Below, piece after piece: positions 7,351 through 16,537 of a DNA stretch of 64,000 bases (position 1 is the stretch's first letter; every line of letters begins with the position of its first letter). The notes under the pieces were generated by a model. That model saw only the letters and a list, made by a program, of their open reading frames with translations, was not told the origin of the DNA and did no database searches. The stretch spans positions 41,376 through 105,375 of the forward strand of contig DBOB01000030.1 of NCBI GenBank assembly GCA_002299885.1, given 5' to 3'. Both the position numbers and the translations under genes were made by a program. This stretch comes from Sediminibacterium sp. UBA657 (GTDB lineage Bacteria; Bacteroidota; Bacteroidia; Chitinophagales; Chitinophagaceae).

Positions 7351-9978
7351 TTATGCTTCGGGTGTATCATCACCTTCGTTGTTCAAAGTGTCGTCGATTT
7401 GGTCATCTGCAACTTCATTTGAAATATTAGTTGAGTTGTCATTTGTAACTATTTCATTATCAGCATTTTCTCCTTCTTCTGGTACATCTTGTTCTTCGAT
7501 CTTAGAGGTTGCTGCAATTTCATCGTTTTCGTCTAAACGAATCAATTTTACACCCTGTGTTGCTCTACCCGCTTCTCTAATATCTGCGACACTTGTTCTA
7601 ATGGTTACACCAGATTTACATGTAATGATAAGGTCTTCTTTTTCTAACACATCCATTAAACCAACCAAGGATCCTGTTTTTTCGGTCACATTGATTGTTT
7701 TAACGCCCTTACCACCACGGTTGGTGATACGGTAGTCATCAATTGGAGTTCGCTTGCCATAACCTTGTTGACTTACCACTAATATTGTACGGTCTTTGTC
7801 TTCTCTGCTAACGCAAACTAAACCAACCACTTCGTCTGTTTCATCGTCCACTTCGATACCTGCAACACCTATCGCACCTCTTCCGGTTGGTCTCACTTTT
7901 TCTTCAGGGAAGCGAATTGCACGACCAGACTTCACTGCCATCATCACTTCGTTGTTACCATCTGTTAAACGTGCTGCTAATAATTCATCGCCTTCATTAA
8001 TTGTAATTGCGTTTACACCATTCACTCTTGGGCGACTGAATTCTTCCAAACATGTTTTCTTGATAATCCCTTTCTTAGTACATAAGATGATGTAATGATT
8101 ATTTACATAATCCTTATCAGCTAAATTACGTACTTCAATAATGGCTTTTACTTTATCGTCTTGTGGAAGTTGAATTAAGTTTTGGATTGCTCTACCCTTA
8201 CTCGTTTTTTCACCTTCTGGAATTTCATAAACACGCATCCAGAAACATCTTCCTTTTTCGGTAAAGAACAACATGGTATCATGGGTGGATGCAATAAATA
8301 GATGCTCAACATAATCTTCCTCTCGAGTCTTAGAACCAATGGCACCGCGGCCTCCACGCTTTTGTTGACGATATTCAGTTGCTGAAGTTCGTTTGATATA
8401 ACCTAAATGAGAAATGGTAATCACCACGTCTTCTTCTTCAATTAAATCTTCGATACGCATTTCATCTGCTAAGTATTGAATCTCTGATTTACGCTCATCA
8501 CCAAACTTATCTTTTACTTCTAATAATTCAGTTTTGATGAGTTCAAATCGTAAATGTTCGCTACCTAATAATTCTTTTAAAGAAGCAATCAACTTCATCA
8601 ATTGGTCAAATTCTTCTTTAATTTTCTCGCGCTCCATGCCTGTTAAACGTTGCAATCTTAATTCTAAAATTGCTTTCGCTTGGATATCTGAAATGCCCCA
8701 TCCTGCATTGATTAAAGATTCTTTTGCTGCTTCTGGATTCGCTGAGTTTCTGATTAATCGAATTACTTCGTCTAAATGATCTAAAGCAATTAAATAACCT
8801 TCTAAAATATGTGCACGTTCTTCCGCTTTTCTTAATTCAAATTTAGCACGGCGAATCACCACTTCCATTCTAAAATCAACAAACTCTAAAATCAAATCTT
8901 TTAGGTTCAAAATTCTAGGACGACCTTTTACCAATGCCACATTATTGATACCATAACTGGTTTGTAATTCTGTGAATTTAAATAATTGGTTAATGATCAC
9001 CTGCGCTACAGCATCCTTACGTAATTCAATCACAATACGAGTTCCCTCGCGTTTGTTACTTTCATTGTTTACGTGTGTAATTCCATCTACTACTTTATCC
9101 ACCACCAATTGACCAATTCGATCTGTTAAATGATCTCGGTTCACTTGGTATGGAATTTCATTGATCACAATCATTTCACGACCGTTGGCTTTTGTCTCTA
9201 CATTGCATTTTCCACGCACAACTACTCGACCACGTCCAGTCATCAAGCCTTGCTTCACACCTTCCATACCATATATCACGCCACCAGTAGGAAAATCTGG
9301 CGCTTTTACAATAGAAATTAATTCTTCAATCGTAATGTCTTTATTGTTGATGTAGGCAATACATCCGTCTACTACTTCATTCAAATTATGTGGCAACATG
9401 TTAGTCGCCATACCTACTGCAATACCTGAGGATCCGTTCACTAAAAGCTGTGGAATTCTTGTTGGTAGTACACTTGGCTCAGATAAGCTATCATCAAAGT
9501 TCAATTGATAATCTACTGTATCTTTCTCCAAGTCATCCAACATCGCTTCTGAAATCTTTTGTAAACGCGCTTCTGTATAACGCATAGCTGCCGGAGGATC
9601 TCCATCTTGGTTACCAAAGTTACCCTGTCCATCCACCAACTTATAACGCATTGTCCACTCCTGCGCCATACGCACTAAAGTGTCATAAATTGCGGTATCA
9701 CCATGTGGGTGAAATTTACCCATCACTTCACCAACAATACGTGCAGATTTTTTATAAGGTTTATTGCTGTTGTTTCCTAACTCATGCATGGCAAACAATA
9801 CACGACGGTGAACTGGTTTAAAGCCATCTCGCACATCGGGTAAAGCACGACCTACAATCACAGACATTGAGTAGTCAATGTAAGAGGTTTTCATTTGCTC
9901 TTCAATGTTGACTCTAATCACGCGATCATTGTCTTGGGTCTGTTCTAGACCTAAATTTTCACCTAAATTTTCTTCCAT
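7351..9978 (-). CDS. gyrA: DNA gyrase subunit A
   Basis: GyrA is the DNA-breaking and rejoining subunit of gyrase, which introduces negative supercoils with GyrB. The 875-aa protein has the breakage-reunion domain with the active-site tyrosine at Tyr134 (in AAMRYTEARL), the quinolone-region segment KFHPHGDTAIYDT (89-100), and a GyrA box QQKRGGRGA at the start of the C-terminal beta-pinwheel. The last 60 or so residues form an Asp/Glu/Asn-rich tail, a feature that modulates supercoiling in other gyrases. The GyrA box distinguishes it from ParC. gyrB is not in the window. A TPR protein follows in the likely transcript. Confidence 0.97.
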   Translation of the reverse strand: MEENLGENLGLEQTQDNDRVIRVNIEEQMKTSYIDYSMSVIVGRALPDVRDGFKPVHRRVLFAMHELGNNSNKPYKKSARIVGEVMGKFHPHGDTAIYDTLVRMAQEWTMRYKLVDGQGNFGNQDGDPPAAMRYTEARLQKISEAMLDDLEKDTVDYQLNFDDSLSEPSVLPTRIPQLLVNGSSGIAVGMATNMLPHNLNEVVDGCIAYINNKDITIEELISIVKAPDFPTGGVIYGMEGVKQGLMTGRGRVVVRGKCNVETKANGREMIVINEIPYQVNRDHLTDRIGQLVVDKVVDGITHVNNESNKREGTRIVIELRKDAVAQVIINQLFKFTELQTSYGINNVALVKGRPRILNLKDLILEFVDFRMEVVIRRAKFELRKAEERAHILEGYLIALDHLDEVIRLIRNSANPEAAKESLINAGWGISDIQAKAILELRLQRLTGMEREKIKEEFDQLMKLIASLKELLGSEHLRFELIKTELLEVKDKFGDERKSEIQYLADEMRIEDLIEEEDVVITISHLGYIKRTSATEYRQQKRGGRGAIGSKTREEDYVEHLFIASTHDTMLFFTEKGRCFWMRVYEIPEGEKTSKGRAIQNLIQLPQDDKVKAIIEVRNLADKDYVNNHYIILCTKKGIIKKTCLEEFSRPRVNGVNAITINEGDELLAARLTDGNNEVMMAVKSGRAIRFPEEKVRPTGRGAIGVAGIEVDDETDEVVGLVCVSREDKDRTILVVSQQGYGKRTPIDDYRITNRGGKGVKTINVTEKTGSLVGLMDVLEKEDLIITCKSGVTIRTSVADIREAGRATQGVKLIRLDENDEIAATSKIEEQDVPEEGENADNEIVTNDNSTNISNEVADDQIDDTLNNEGDDTPEA

Positions 9979-10165
9979 ATTTTTTGTTTCTTATAGTCTA
10001 TTTCCTGTGCCCAAAAAGACCTAGGATACGAACGTATACGAAGATACCTTTTTGACCCCTTTTTTAACCCTAAAATGGGTATTAATTTACACAATTTTAT
10101 CCACAGTTTTTGGTAATAAATACTAACTTTAACCCATACATTTTTAACCACTTATACATTCAAAA

Positions 10166-11482
10166 ATGAGCCAAACAATTCTCATTATTGGAGCTGGCAA
10201 ATCTGCCACAGTTTTAATCCAATATTTACAACAAAAAGCGGTCGAAAATGATTGGTATATCCTGCTAGCAGACGGTGATGAAGCAATTGCTAAAAATAAG
10301 TGGAATAATGCCCCAAATGGAACTGCACTAGGTATTGACATCAAAAATGATTTAGATCGTCAAAATTTGGTTCAAAAAGCGGATATCGTGGTTTCTATGA
10401 TGCCTGCACAACTGCATTTTTTAGTAGCTAAAGATTGTTTACAATTTGGCAAACCATTGTTTACTGCCTCCTATGTGGACGATAATATGCGCTCAATTGC
10501 TACAGAAATTGAGTCTAAACAGCTTTTATTCCTTTGTGAAATGGGTTTAGATCCCGGAATTGACCATATGAGTGCGATGGCCATCATTGATGAGATCCAC
10601 GAAAAAGGAGGGAAAATTACCAGCTTTAAATCGCATTGTGGAGGATTGGTGGCCCCGGAAAGTGATGATAATCCATGGCATTATAAAATAAGTTGGAACC
10701 CTAGAAATATCATTTTAGCTGGGAAAGCTGGGGCTATTTATCTAGAAGATGGCGCAACTGTAACTAAAAATTATACCGCAATATTTGATCAAACCCCTGT
10801 GGTGGACTTGCCAGGAATAGGTCATTTAGCGTATTATCCAAATAGAAATTCATTATCCTATATTGACACCTATCATTTACATGGTGTGAATAATTTTGTG
10901 CGCACTACCCTACGCTACCCTGCTTTTTGCACTGGTTGGAATGCCATTGTGCAATTGAATTTAACAGATGAAACTGTGATTGAATTAGCACCAAACACAA
11001 CTATTAAAAATTGGTTTGATGCACATATTCAACAAAATGGATTAGAAAAGATTCTAGAAAAATTTACACAAGATGCATCCATTAAAAATCAACTTGAATT
11101 CATTGGATTGTATGCGTCTACTATCATTCCTGCTGAATTTAATTCCAATGCAAGCATCTTGCAGTGGCTATTAGAAGGCAAATGGAAACTCGAAGCCACA
11201 GACAAGGATTTAGTGGTGATGTTGCATGAAATTGAATACAGCATTGGAACGCGTAAATTTAAATTAGATAGTAGTATGGTATTAACTGGAGAAGATGCAA
11301 TCAAAACTGCAATGGCGACCACAGTAGGTTTACCATTAGCAATGGGTGTATGTGCTTATTTAAAAGGAGAAATTAAAATGACAGGTTTACATATCCCAAT
11401 CGATGCCAGAATTTATCAACCAATTTTAAAAAGCTTAGCAGAGGAAGGGATAGTTTTTCAGGAAACCTTAACTAGTTATTAA
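10166..11482 (+). CDS. Saccharopine dehydrogenase-family protein (Lys9-like)
   Basis: The 438-aa protein has an N-terminal Rossmann fold with ILIIGAGKSATVLIQYL and the saccharopine-reductase core, including CEMGLDPGIDHM, FKSHCGGLVAPESDDNPW and YKISWNPRNI. In fungi the family forms saccharopine from 2-aminoadipate semialdehyde and glutamate. In bacteria, relatives make carboxyspermidine-type polyamine precursors or have unknown roles. No lysine-degradation or decarboxylase gene adjoins it, so the substrate is not assigned. It is divergent from gyrA across 187 bases and converges on rnr with a 12-base gap. Confidence 0.7.
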   Translation: MSQTILIIGAGKSATVLIQYLQQKAVENDWYILLADGDEAIAKNKWNNAPNGTALGIDIKNDLDRQNLVQKADIVVSMMPAQLHFLVAKDCLQFGKPLFTASYVDDNMRSIATEIESKQLLFLCEMGLDPGIDHMSAMAIIDEIHEKGGKITSFKSHCGGLVAPESDDNPWHYKISWNPRNIILAGKAGAIYLEDGATVTKNYTAIFDQTPVVDLPGIGHLAYYPNRNSLSYIDTYHLHGVNNFVRTTLRYPAFCTGWNAIVQLNLTDETVIELAPNTTIKNWFDAHIQQNGLEKILEKFTQDASIKNQLEFIGLYASTIIPAEFNSNASILQWLLEGKWKLEATDKDLVVMLHEIEYSIGTRKFKLDSSMVLTGEDAIKTAMATTVGLPLAMGVCAYLKGEIKMTGLHIPIDARIYQPILKSLAEEGIVFQETLTSY

Positions 11483-11494
11483 GCTTGTTGCGAT

Positions 11495-13474
11495 TTATTT
11501 ATTCAGCATTCCGTTGATCTCCCATTCAAAATCTAATTGACGTTTGTCTAAATTGGCAGCTGCTACTTTAACAATGACTTTATCCCCCATATTGAACTTT
11601 CTACCCGACCTTGAACCCACTAAAGCATAATCGGCTTCTATCAATTTAAAGTCGTCAAATTTAGATAAGCTAGCAATGGTCACTAAGCCTTCGCACTTGT
11701 GTTCCACTGTTTCTACAAAGAAGCCGAAACTTGCTACACCACTGATAATTCCTTCGAAACTATGTCCCAAATAGTCGCGCATAAATTCAACTTGTTTGTA
11801 TTTATTGGCAGCTCGCTCTGCTTCCATCGCAGCTCTCTCACGCATGCTACAATGTGCACATTTTTCCTCTAATCCTTCGTCATTCATTGCGTTGCCCATT
11901 AACACACTTTGAACAATTCTATGCACAAGTACATCTGGATACCTACGTATTGGAGAAGTAAAATGACAGTAGTGTTCAAAGCCTAAACCATAGTGACCAA
12001 TATTATTAGTGGTATACACCGCTTTGGCCATCGTACGAATACCCAATTGCTCCAAAACATGTTGCTCAGGTTTTCCTTTTGACGCCAACATTAAATTGTT
12101 AAAGCTATGTGCGATATGATCGGGAGAATCAATATTAAAAGGATATCCATGCTTTTTAGCAAACACCACAAATGGGTTTAATTTATCTTCATTTGGTTGG
12201 TCATGCACACGATATGGAAAAGGCAAAACTTCTTTTTTCACTTTCACTGAACCCATTTTTTCTGCAATCAATTGGTTCGCTTTTAACATCAATTCTTCAA
12301 TCAATTGATGCGATGCTTTACTTTCTTTTACAGTGATTCCAGTAGGTTTTCCATTGGCATCTAAAGTAAATCGAACTTCCTGTGAAGAAAAATTAATGGC
12401 CCCATTTTCGAAACGTTTCTTTCTCAAATCTTGGGTATACTCGTGTAACCATAAAATTTCATCCTTATGGTCTCCTTCTTTTGTTTCTATAATTGTTTGC
12501 ACGTCCTCATAAGTAAATCGGCGATCAGAAAAGATCACTGTTTTACCATACCAAGTATGCACAATTTTACCAGTAGCGTCTATTTCAAATGTCGCAGAGA
12601 AAGTTAATTTTTCTTCCTTGGGCCTTAAAGAACATAATTCATTCGAGATTCTTTCTGGTAACATTGGATAAACACGATCAGGTAAATACACCGATGTGGC
12701 CCTTTCGTATGCTGCTTTATCAACTGCAGTACCTGGTTGCACAAAATGACTTACGTCGGCAATATGTACTCCAATTTCTATATGCCCATTGTCTAAATGT
12801 TGGAATGAAATGGCATCATCAAAATCCTTTGCATCCACAGGGTCGATGGTAAATGTCAATACTTTTCGGTAGTCTTTTCTTTTTGCAATTTCTTCTGGTG
12901 AAATTTTATCAGAGAGTGTCTTAGCAAATGCCAATACTTCTCCATCAAATACCAAAGGGAATCCAGATTCTGCCACGATCGACTTCATGGCCATATCATT
13001 CTCTTTCTCTGGCGTAAATATTTCTAATACTTCTCCTTCTGGTTTCTTATTTGAATTCTCCCATTTAGTCAATTGTACAATCACTTTATCTCCTGTCTTA
13101 GCGCCCTTTAATTTATCCATTGGGATATAAATATCTGGCATTGGATGCATGGTATTGGGTAAGAAAAAAGCATGGTGTTGCATGATCTGCATGGTACCAG
13201 AAAAAGAGACTTGTTTTCTTTTAACAATCTCTAAGACTTTACCTTCTTTCTTTCCTGAGCCCTGTCTTATTTTAGTAATTTTTACTCGGACTTCGTCTCC
13301 TTTAAGTGCAGTATTAAAATCGGTTGGGAAAACTAAAATGTCTTGTTCTAAACCTTGTACGATAATAAAACCCATACCAGATTTAGCTATGTCTAAAACC
13401 CCTTTATACGTTGTCGTTAAATGGGTCTGCTTTGTAGTTGTTTTTGACTTCTTCTTGTCTTTTTTACTGTTCAT
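11495..13474 (-). CDS. rnr: Ribonuclease R (RNB-family 3'-5' exoribonuclease)
   Basis: RNase R degrades structured RNA processively from the 3' end. The 659-aa protein has N-terminal OB/cold-shock-like domains and a central RNB domain. The catalytic acidic cluster is DPVDAKDFDDAI (about 212-223), and HIADVSHFV and YCHFTSPIRRYPD are also typical. A C-terminal S1 domain begins near FEGIISGVASFGFFVE. The N-terminus is Lys/Thr-rich. It is somewhat shorter than the E. coli enzyme because the long basic C-terminal tail is missing. Its start overlaps the end of lpxK by 11 bases, and it is the last gene of a five-gene operon. Confidence 0.93.
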   Translation of the reverse strand: MNSKKDKKKSKTTTKQTHLTTTYKGVLDIAKSGMGFIIVQGLEQDILVFPTDFNTALKGDEVRVKITKIRQGSGKKEGKVLEIVKRKQVSFSGTMQIMQHHAFFLPNTMHPMPDIYIPMDKLKGAKTGDKVIVQLTKWENSNKKPEGEVLEIFTPEKENDMAMKSIVAESGFPLVFDGEVLAFAKTLSDKISPEEIAKRKDYRKVLTFTIDPVDAKDFDDAISFQHLDNGHIEIGVHIADVSHFVQPGTAVDKAAYERATSVYLPDRVYPMLPERISNELCSLRPKEEKLTFSATFEIDATGKIVHTWYGKTVIFSDRRFTYEDVQTIIETKEGDHKDEILWLHEYTQDLRKKRFENGAINFSSQEVRFTLDANGKPTGITVKESKASHQLIEELMLKANQLIAEKMGSVKVKKEVLPFPYRVHDQPNEDKLNPFVVFAKKHGYPFNIDSPDHIAHSFNNLMLASKGKPEQHVLEQLGIRTMAKAVYTTNNIGHYGLGFEHYCHFTSPIRRYPDVLVHRIVQSVLMGNAMNDEGLEEKCAHCSMRERAAMEAERAANKYKQVEFMRDYLGHSFEGIISGVASFGFFVETVEHKCEGLVTIASLSKFDDFKLIEADYALVGSRSGRKFNMGDKVIVKVAAANLDKRQLDFEWEINGMLNK

Positions 13475-14552
13475 TTGTTTTTTGATGATATTGTGCTACA
13501 AAATCAATGACCAATTGATTAAATTCAGTTGCTTGATTAAAAAGGAAAAAAGGCTTGATTGGTAGAACATACAATGGCATATCATTTAATTCATTGGTAT
13601 ACTTCACTAATCTAACTGCATCTTTTTCGGTGGTAAGAATGAGCTTACTCTTTGCATTAATCTGTTCAAATTTATTGCGCATCTCATTTAAATCTTCTAT
13701 CGAGAAAATATGATGGTCGCTGTAACTTAATTGATAATAAGTGTGTGTGTTTTCGTGTAAATAATTTTTTAATGGAATGGGGTTAGCGATACCACAAACC
13801 AATAATACCTCATCTCGCATGGTCAATACCCATTGGTCGGATGGGTTGTATATATGGTAAGGTGTCTCATAAGCAATGGCTGTAAAAAATACAGATTGAT
13901 GTTGTTCTGGATATAACTTCTCTAATACCTCCAATTTATCGGCTTCTGTCATATCCAAAGGACATTTGGTCACTACAATGATATTGGCACGTTTTGCAGA
14001 CTTTCTCTCATCCCTTAGATCCCCAGTTGGGAAAAAGAAATCATCACAATACAGGTTATCGTATTCAGTTAATAGAATACTAAAATGTGCATCTATTTCA
14101 CGATGTTGAAATGCATCATCTAGTATAACAGTTTGTAAATCTGGGATGTCTTGAATCAACTGAGGAATGGCTTCGATACGTCGCTCTCCTACCGCCACGC
14201 CCACATTTGGATATTTTAAATGAAACTGCATTGGCTCATCCCCAATCTCTAATGCGGTGGATTGTTCTGTGGCTAAAGCATAGCCCTTGGTTTTTCTTTT
14301 ATAGCCCCTACTTAATGTCGCTATTTTATATTCAGTAGAAAGTATAGATAATAAATGCTCTACCATGGGTGACTTCCCTGTTCCACCTAAAGAAAGATTA
14401 CCAACACAAATGATGGGCAAATTAAAATGAACTGACTTTAAATATTTTTTAGCGTACATCCAATTGCGCAATGTAACAATCCACCCATATAGGATAGCAA
14501 ATGGTAAGAGTAGAACTCTGAAGGATTTTAAAAAAATATTATTCAAATGCAT
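13464..14552 (-). CDS. lpxK: Tetraacyldisaccharide 4'-kinase
   Basis: LpxK phosphorylates the 4' position of the lipid A disaccharide precursor at the inner membrane. The protein has an N-terminal hydrophobic segment (FRVLLLPFAILYGWIVTL), the P-loop GNLSLGGTGKS (51-61), VILDDAFQHREI and VVTKCP, all family hallmarks. I chose the ATG at 14552 (362 aa) because it puts the membrane anchor at the N-terminus as in homologues. The open frame extends 26 codons further into fthC. With this start it overlaps fthC by 14 bases and rnr by 11, indicating translational coupling. Its presence means the cell makes phosphorylated lipid A. Confidence 0.92.
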   Translation of the reverse strand: MHLNNIFLKSFRVLLLPFAILYGWIVTLRNWMYAKKYLKSVHFNLPIICVGNLSLGGTGKSPMVEHLLSILSTEYKIATLSRGYKRKTKGYALATEQSTALEIGDEPMQFHLKYPNVGVAVGERRIEAIPQLIQDIPDLQTVILDDAFQHREIDAHFSILLTEYDNLYCDDFFFPTGDLRDERKSAKRANIIVVTKCPLDMTEADKLEVLEKLYPEQHQSVFFTAIAYETPYHIYNPSDQWVLTMRDEVLLVCGIANPIPLKNYLHENTHTYYQLSYSDHHIFSIEDLNEMRNKFEQINAKSKLILTTEKDAVRLVKYTNELNDMPLYVLPIKPFFLFNQATEFNQLVIDFVAQYHQKTNEQ

Positions 14553-15111
14553 AGGTATTCCACGGCGTGATACAACATGATAAAGGTACGTCAAATTCAT
14601 TGGTATCAGTGAAATAGTCCATTGGTTCAAAGTAAGAAACCCCTATTTTTTGTAAGTCTTTATTGGCTTTTGCTAAGTAGCGATCATAGTACCCCTTGCC
14701 ATAGCCAACACGATGCCCCTTTTGGTCGAAACCTAATAATGGAACTAAGATGGTATCAATCTGTGCTGGTGGAACTAGATTAAATGGCAAAGGTTCTTGG
14801 ATGCCATATGTATTTATCTGCAAGGTTTCAGTTTCAAAATAAAAATCCATTTCATTTTTTTTGCTATCAACGATGGGATAACAAAATCGAATAAATGGAT
14901 ACAAGGTCTTGATGTATTTTTCGAATAACAAGGTATTGGGCTCGTTCTTTTGCGCTAAAGGATAAAAGCTAGCAAGGATAGATGTAGTCGACCAATCGAT
15001 GCGTTGAAATTGAATGAGCAATAAGTCATCCATCTTCATGCATGCTGATTCAGTCAATGCAGCTCTTTTTTGGGATAATATGTTACGCGCTTCGGCCTTT
15101 GTTATATGCAT
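14539..15111 (-). CDS. 5-formyltetrahydrofolate cyclo-ligase
   Basis: The enzyme converts 5-formyl-THF to 5,10-methenyl-THF using ATP, recovering folate from a storage form. The 190-aa protein has the basic N-terminal helix with KAEARNILSQKRAAL and the C-terminal signature LVPLLGFDQKGHRVGYGKGYYDRYL (about 121-145), which contains the nucleotide-binding glycines. Length is typical. It overlaps rsmD by 10 bases and lpxK by 14. The operon context (rRNA methylation, lipid A, RNase R) does not point to a folate-specific unit, although folB lies only 3 kb away. Confidence 0.93.
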   Translation of the reverse strand: MHITKAEARNILSQKRAALTESACMKMDDLLLIQFQRIDWSTTSILASFYPLAQKNEPNTLLFEKYIKTLYPFIRFCYPIVDSKKNEMDFYFETETLQINTYGIQEPLPFNLVPPAQIDTILVPLLGFDQKGHRVGYGKGYYDRYLAKANKDLQKIGVSYFEPMDYFTDTNEFDVPLSCCITPWNTYAFE

Positions 15112-15641
15112 TCGAAAAAACTAAAAATAGTGGCACCGTAATTTCTTTGAAAACTATAACCTTCAAATGTTTTATAATCATTACGAGGTGTATGTTCCAA
15201 TATGAAATACCCCTTAGAACTGATCAATTTCTTTTCAACAATGATTCTAGGCAGGTCGTCAATTGTATTCAAAGCATAGGGCGGGCCAGCGAAAATGATA
15301 TCATATTGTTGACTACATGTAGCTAAGAATTGAAACACATCCATTTGTATGGTGATGGCATTTTCGATTTTCAAAAAATCAATATTCTTTTTAATGAAAT
15401 CAAGCATTGTTTTGTCCTTCTCAACTATGGTCAATTGTTCAGCTCCTCTAGATGCCAATTCATAACTGATGCAACCAGTCCCTCCAAATAAATCTAAAGT
15501 AATAGCACCATCAATTGCTACTCTATTATGTAAAATATTAAAAAGCCCTTCTTTAGCAATATCCGTGGTGGGTCTTGTATGTGGCATATTGGTAGGCGGA
15601 TGAATTCTTCTGCCTCCAAATTTTCCTGAAATAATTCTCAT
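15102..15641 (-). CDS. rsmD: RsmD-family 16S rRNA (guanine-N2) methyltransferase
   Basis: RsmD methylates G966 of 16S rRNA in the assembled small subunit. The 179-aa protein starts with the family signature MRIISGKFGGRRI and PTTDIAKEGLFNIL, followed by SAM-binding motif I LDLFGGTGCISYELASRG (about 48-65). The catalytic motif IV, normally D-P-P-[FY], reads FAGPPYAL here. The codon is GGC, so the usual Asp is Gly. The rest of the fold looks intact. It is nine bases downstream of the DUF3822 gene and overlaps fthC by 10 bases. Activity with the altered motif is uncertain. Confidence 0.88.
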   Translation of the reverse strand: MRIISGKFGGRRIHPPTNMPHTRPTTDIAKEGLFNILHNRVAIDGAITLDLFGGTGCISYELASRGAEQLTIVEKDKTMLDFIKKNIDFLKIENAITIQMDVFQFLATCSQQYDIIFAGPPYALNTIDDLPRIIVEKKLISSKGYFILEHTPRNDYKTFEGYSFQRNYGATIFSFFECI

Positions 15642-15650
15642 GCGTACAAC

Positions 15651-16463
15651 TTAAAAAATGAAATAAGGCGCGTAATGATGGTTTGGATGATCTGTATTTA
15701 AAGTTGCTCCAATACCTTCATCAGGCACCTGTTGCATATGCGCGCCTGCAAAATAACTTGCTAATGCCTCCATCCATAAATCCCTATCTGCACTATACCC
15801 TATTACATTTAAGTTCGTATCCTTTGGTTGGATATTTGCTTGAATACAAGCGTTCAAAACAAGGTATTGATTTTGATCATCCCCGTTTTTATTAAAATAA
15901 TTCACAAAATGAGGTTTCCTATTTTGAATGATTAACAAAATAAAATAATCGTTAAAAATAGTGATGCAAACTCCATCCCCTTGATTAGATGAGATTAAAC
16001 TACTTAAATAATTAATCCATTTACCAGTAGGAAAAGACCTAGACAATAAAGTATTTAAAGCATCTGGTACACTATAAACCAACACTTGATCTTGACCAAT
16101 TTTTTGTAACTGCAATTCTTCTTCCATTTTTGTGCCAACAACAAGACTAAATTCATTATGGTAAAAAGCATCGGCCCCAGTGTTTACAGCTTTAGTCAAT
16201 AAAGTTCTTTTTGTATTCATCACAAATTGAACCTGTCTATAATAAGATTGAATTAGTTTTGAATTATTTTGCAAATAACCTAATAGTTGATTCCACCCAT
16301 TTTGATCTGTGGTGTTTTCAAAATATTCAAATGCAATATATGCACCGTTGATATGGTTTTTTACCACAAAACAAATAGACTGTTCGTCCACGATCAAATA
16401 AAGATCTTCCACCTTATTATTTGCTGTACTTTCTTGTACCCCGTAAATGCCAATTTTTTTCAT
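15651..16463 (-). CDS. DUF3822 family protein
   Basis: The 270-aa protein matches the DUF3822 family, which in Bacteroidota is commonly found next to rsmD and may have an actin-like (type IV pilus PilM-like) fold. Supporting points are the paired N-terminal and C-terminal halves, LYLIVDEQSICFVVKN near residue 21, NDYFILLIIQNRKPHFVNYF near 165-185, and the adjoining rsmD. No function is established. I use the ATG at 16463; a TTG two codons upstream is possible. It is the first gene of the operon and is divergent from the MATE gene across 74 bases. Confidence 0.72.
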   Translation of the reverse strand: MKKIGIYGVQESTANNKVEDLYLIVDEQSICFVVKNHINGAYIAFEYFENTTDQNGWNQLLGYLQNNSKLIQSYYRQVQFVMNTKRTLLTKAVNTGADAFYHNEFSLVVGTKMEEELQLQKIGQDQVLVYSVPDALNTLLSRSFPTGKWINYLSSLISSNQGDGVCITIFNDYFILLIIQNRKPHFVNYFNKNGDDQNQYLVLNACIQANIQPKDTNLNVIGYSADRDLWMEALASYFAGAHMQQVPDEGIGATLNTDHPNHHYAPYFIF

Positions 16464-16522
16464 AGTCAATTTCTACTGCAATGATACAAAAAAAAGAGGC
16501 TATCTATTGATAAAACTAGTTG

Positions 16523-16530
16523 TAGATTTG
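16523..16530 (+). promoter_or_regulatory. -7 element of the MATE exporter gene
   Basis: TAGATTTG fits TAnnTTTG and ends seven bases before the ATG at 16538, implying a very short or absent 5' leader. No TTTG is found at the 20-base spacing. Confidence 0.45.
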
Positions 16531-16537
16531 TAATTAT

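Noticed and set aside
7351..9978. Thr at the GyrA quinolone-region position that is Ser83 in E. coli
   Set aside because: Thr or Ser at this site is normal among wild-type bacteria and is not evidence of resistance.
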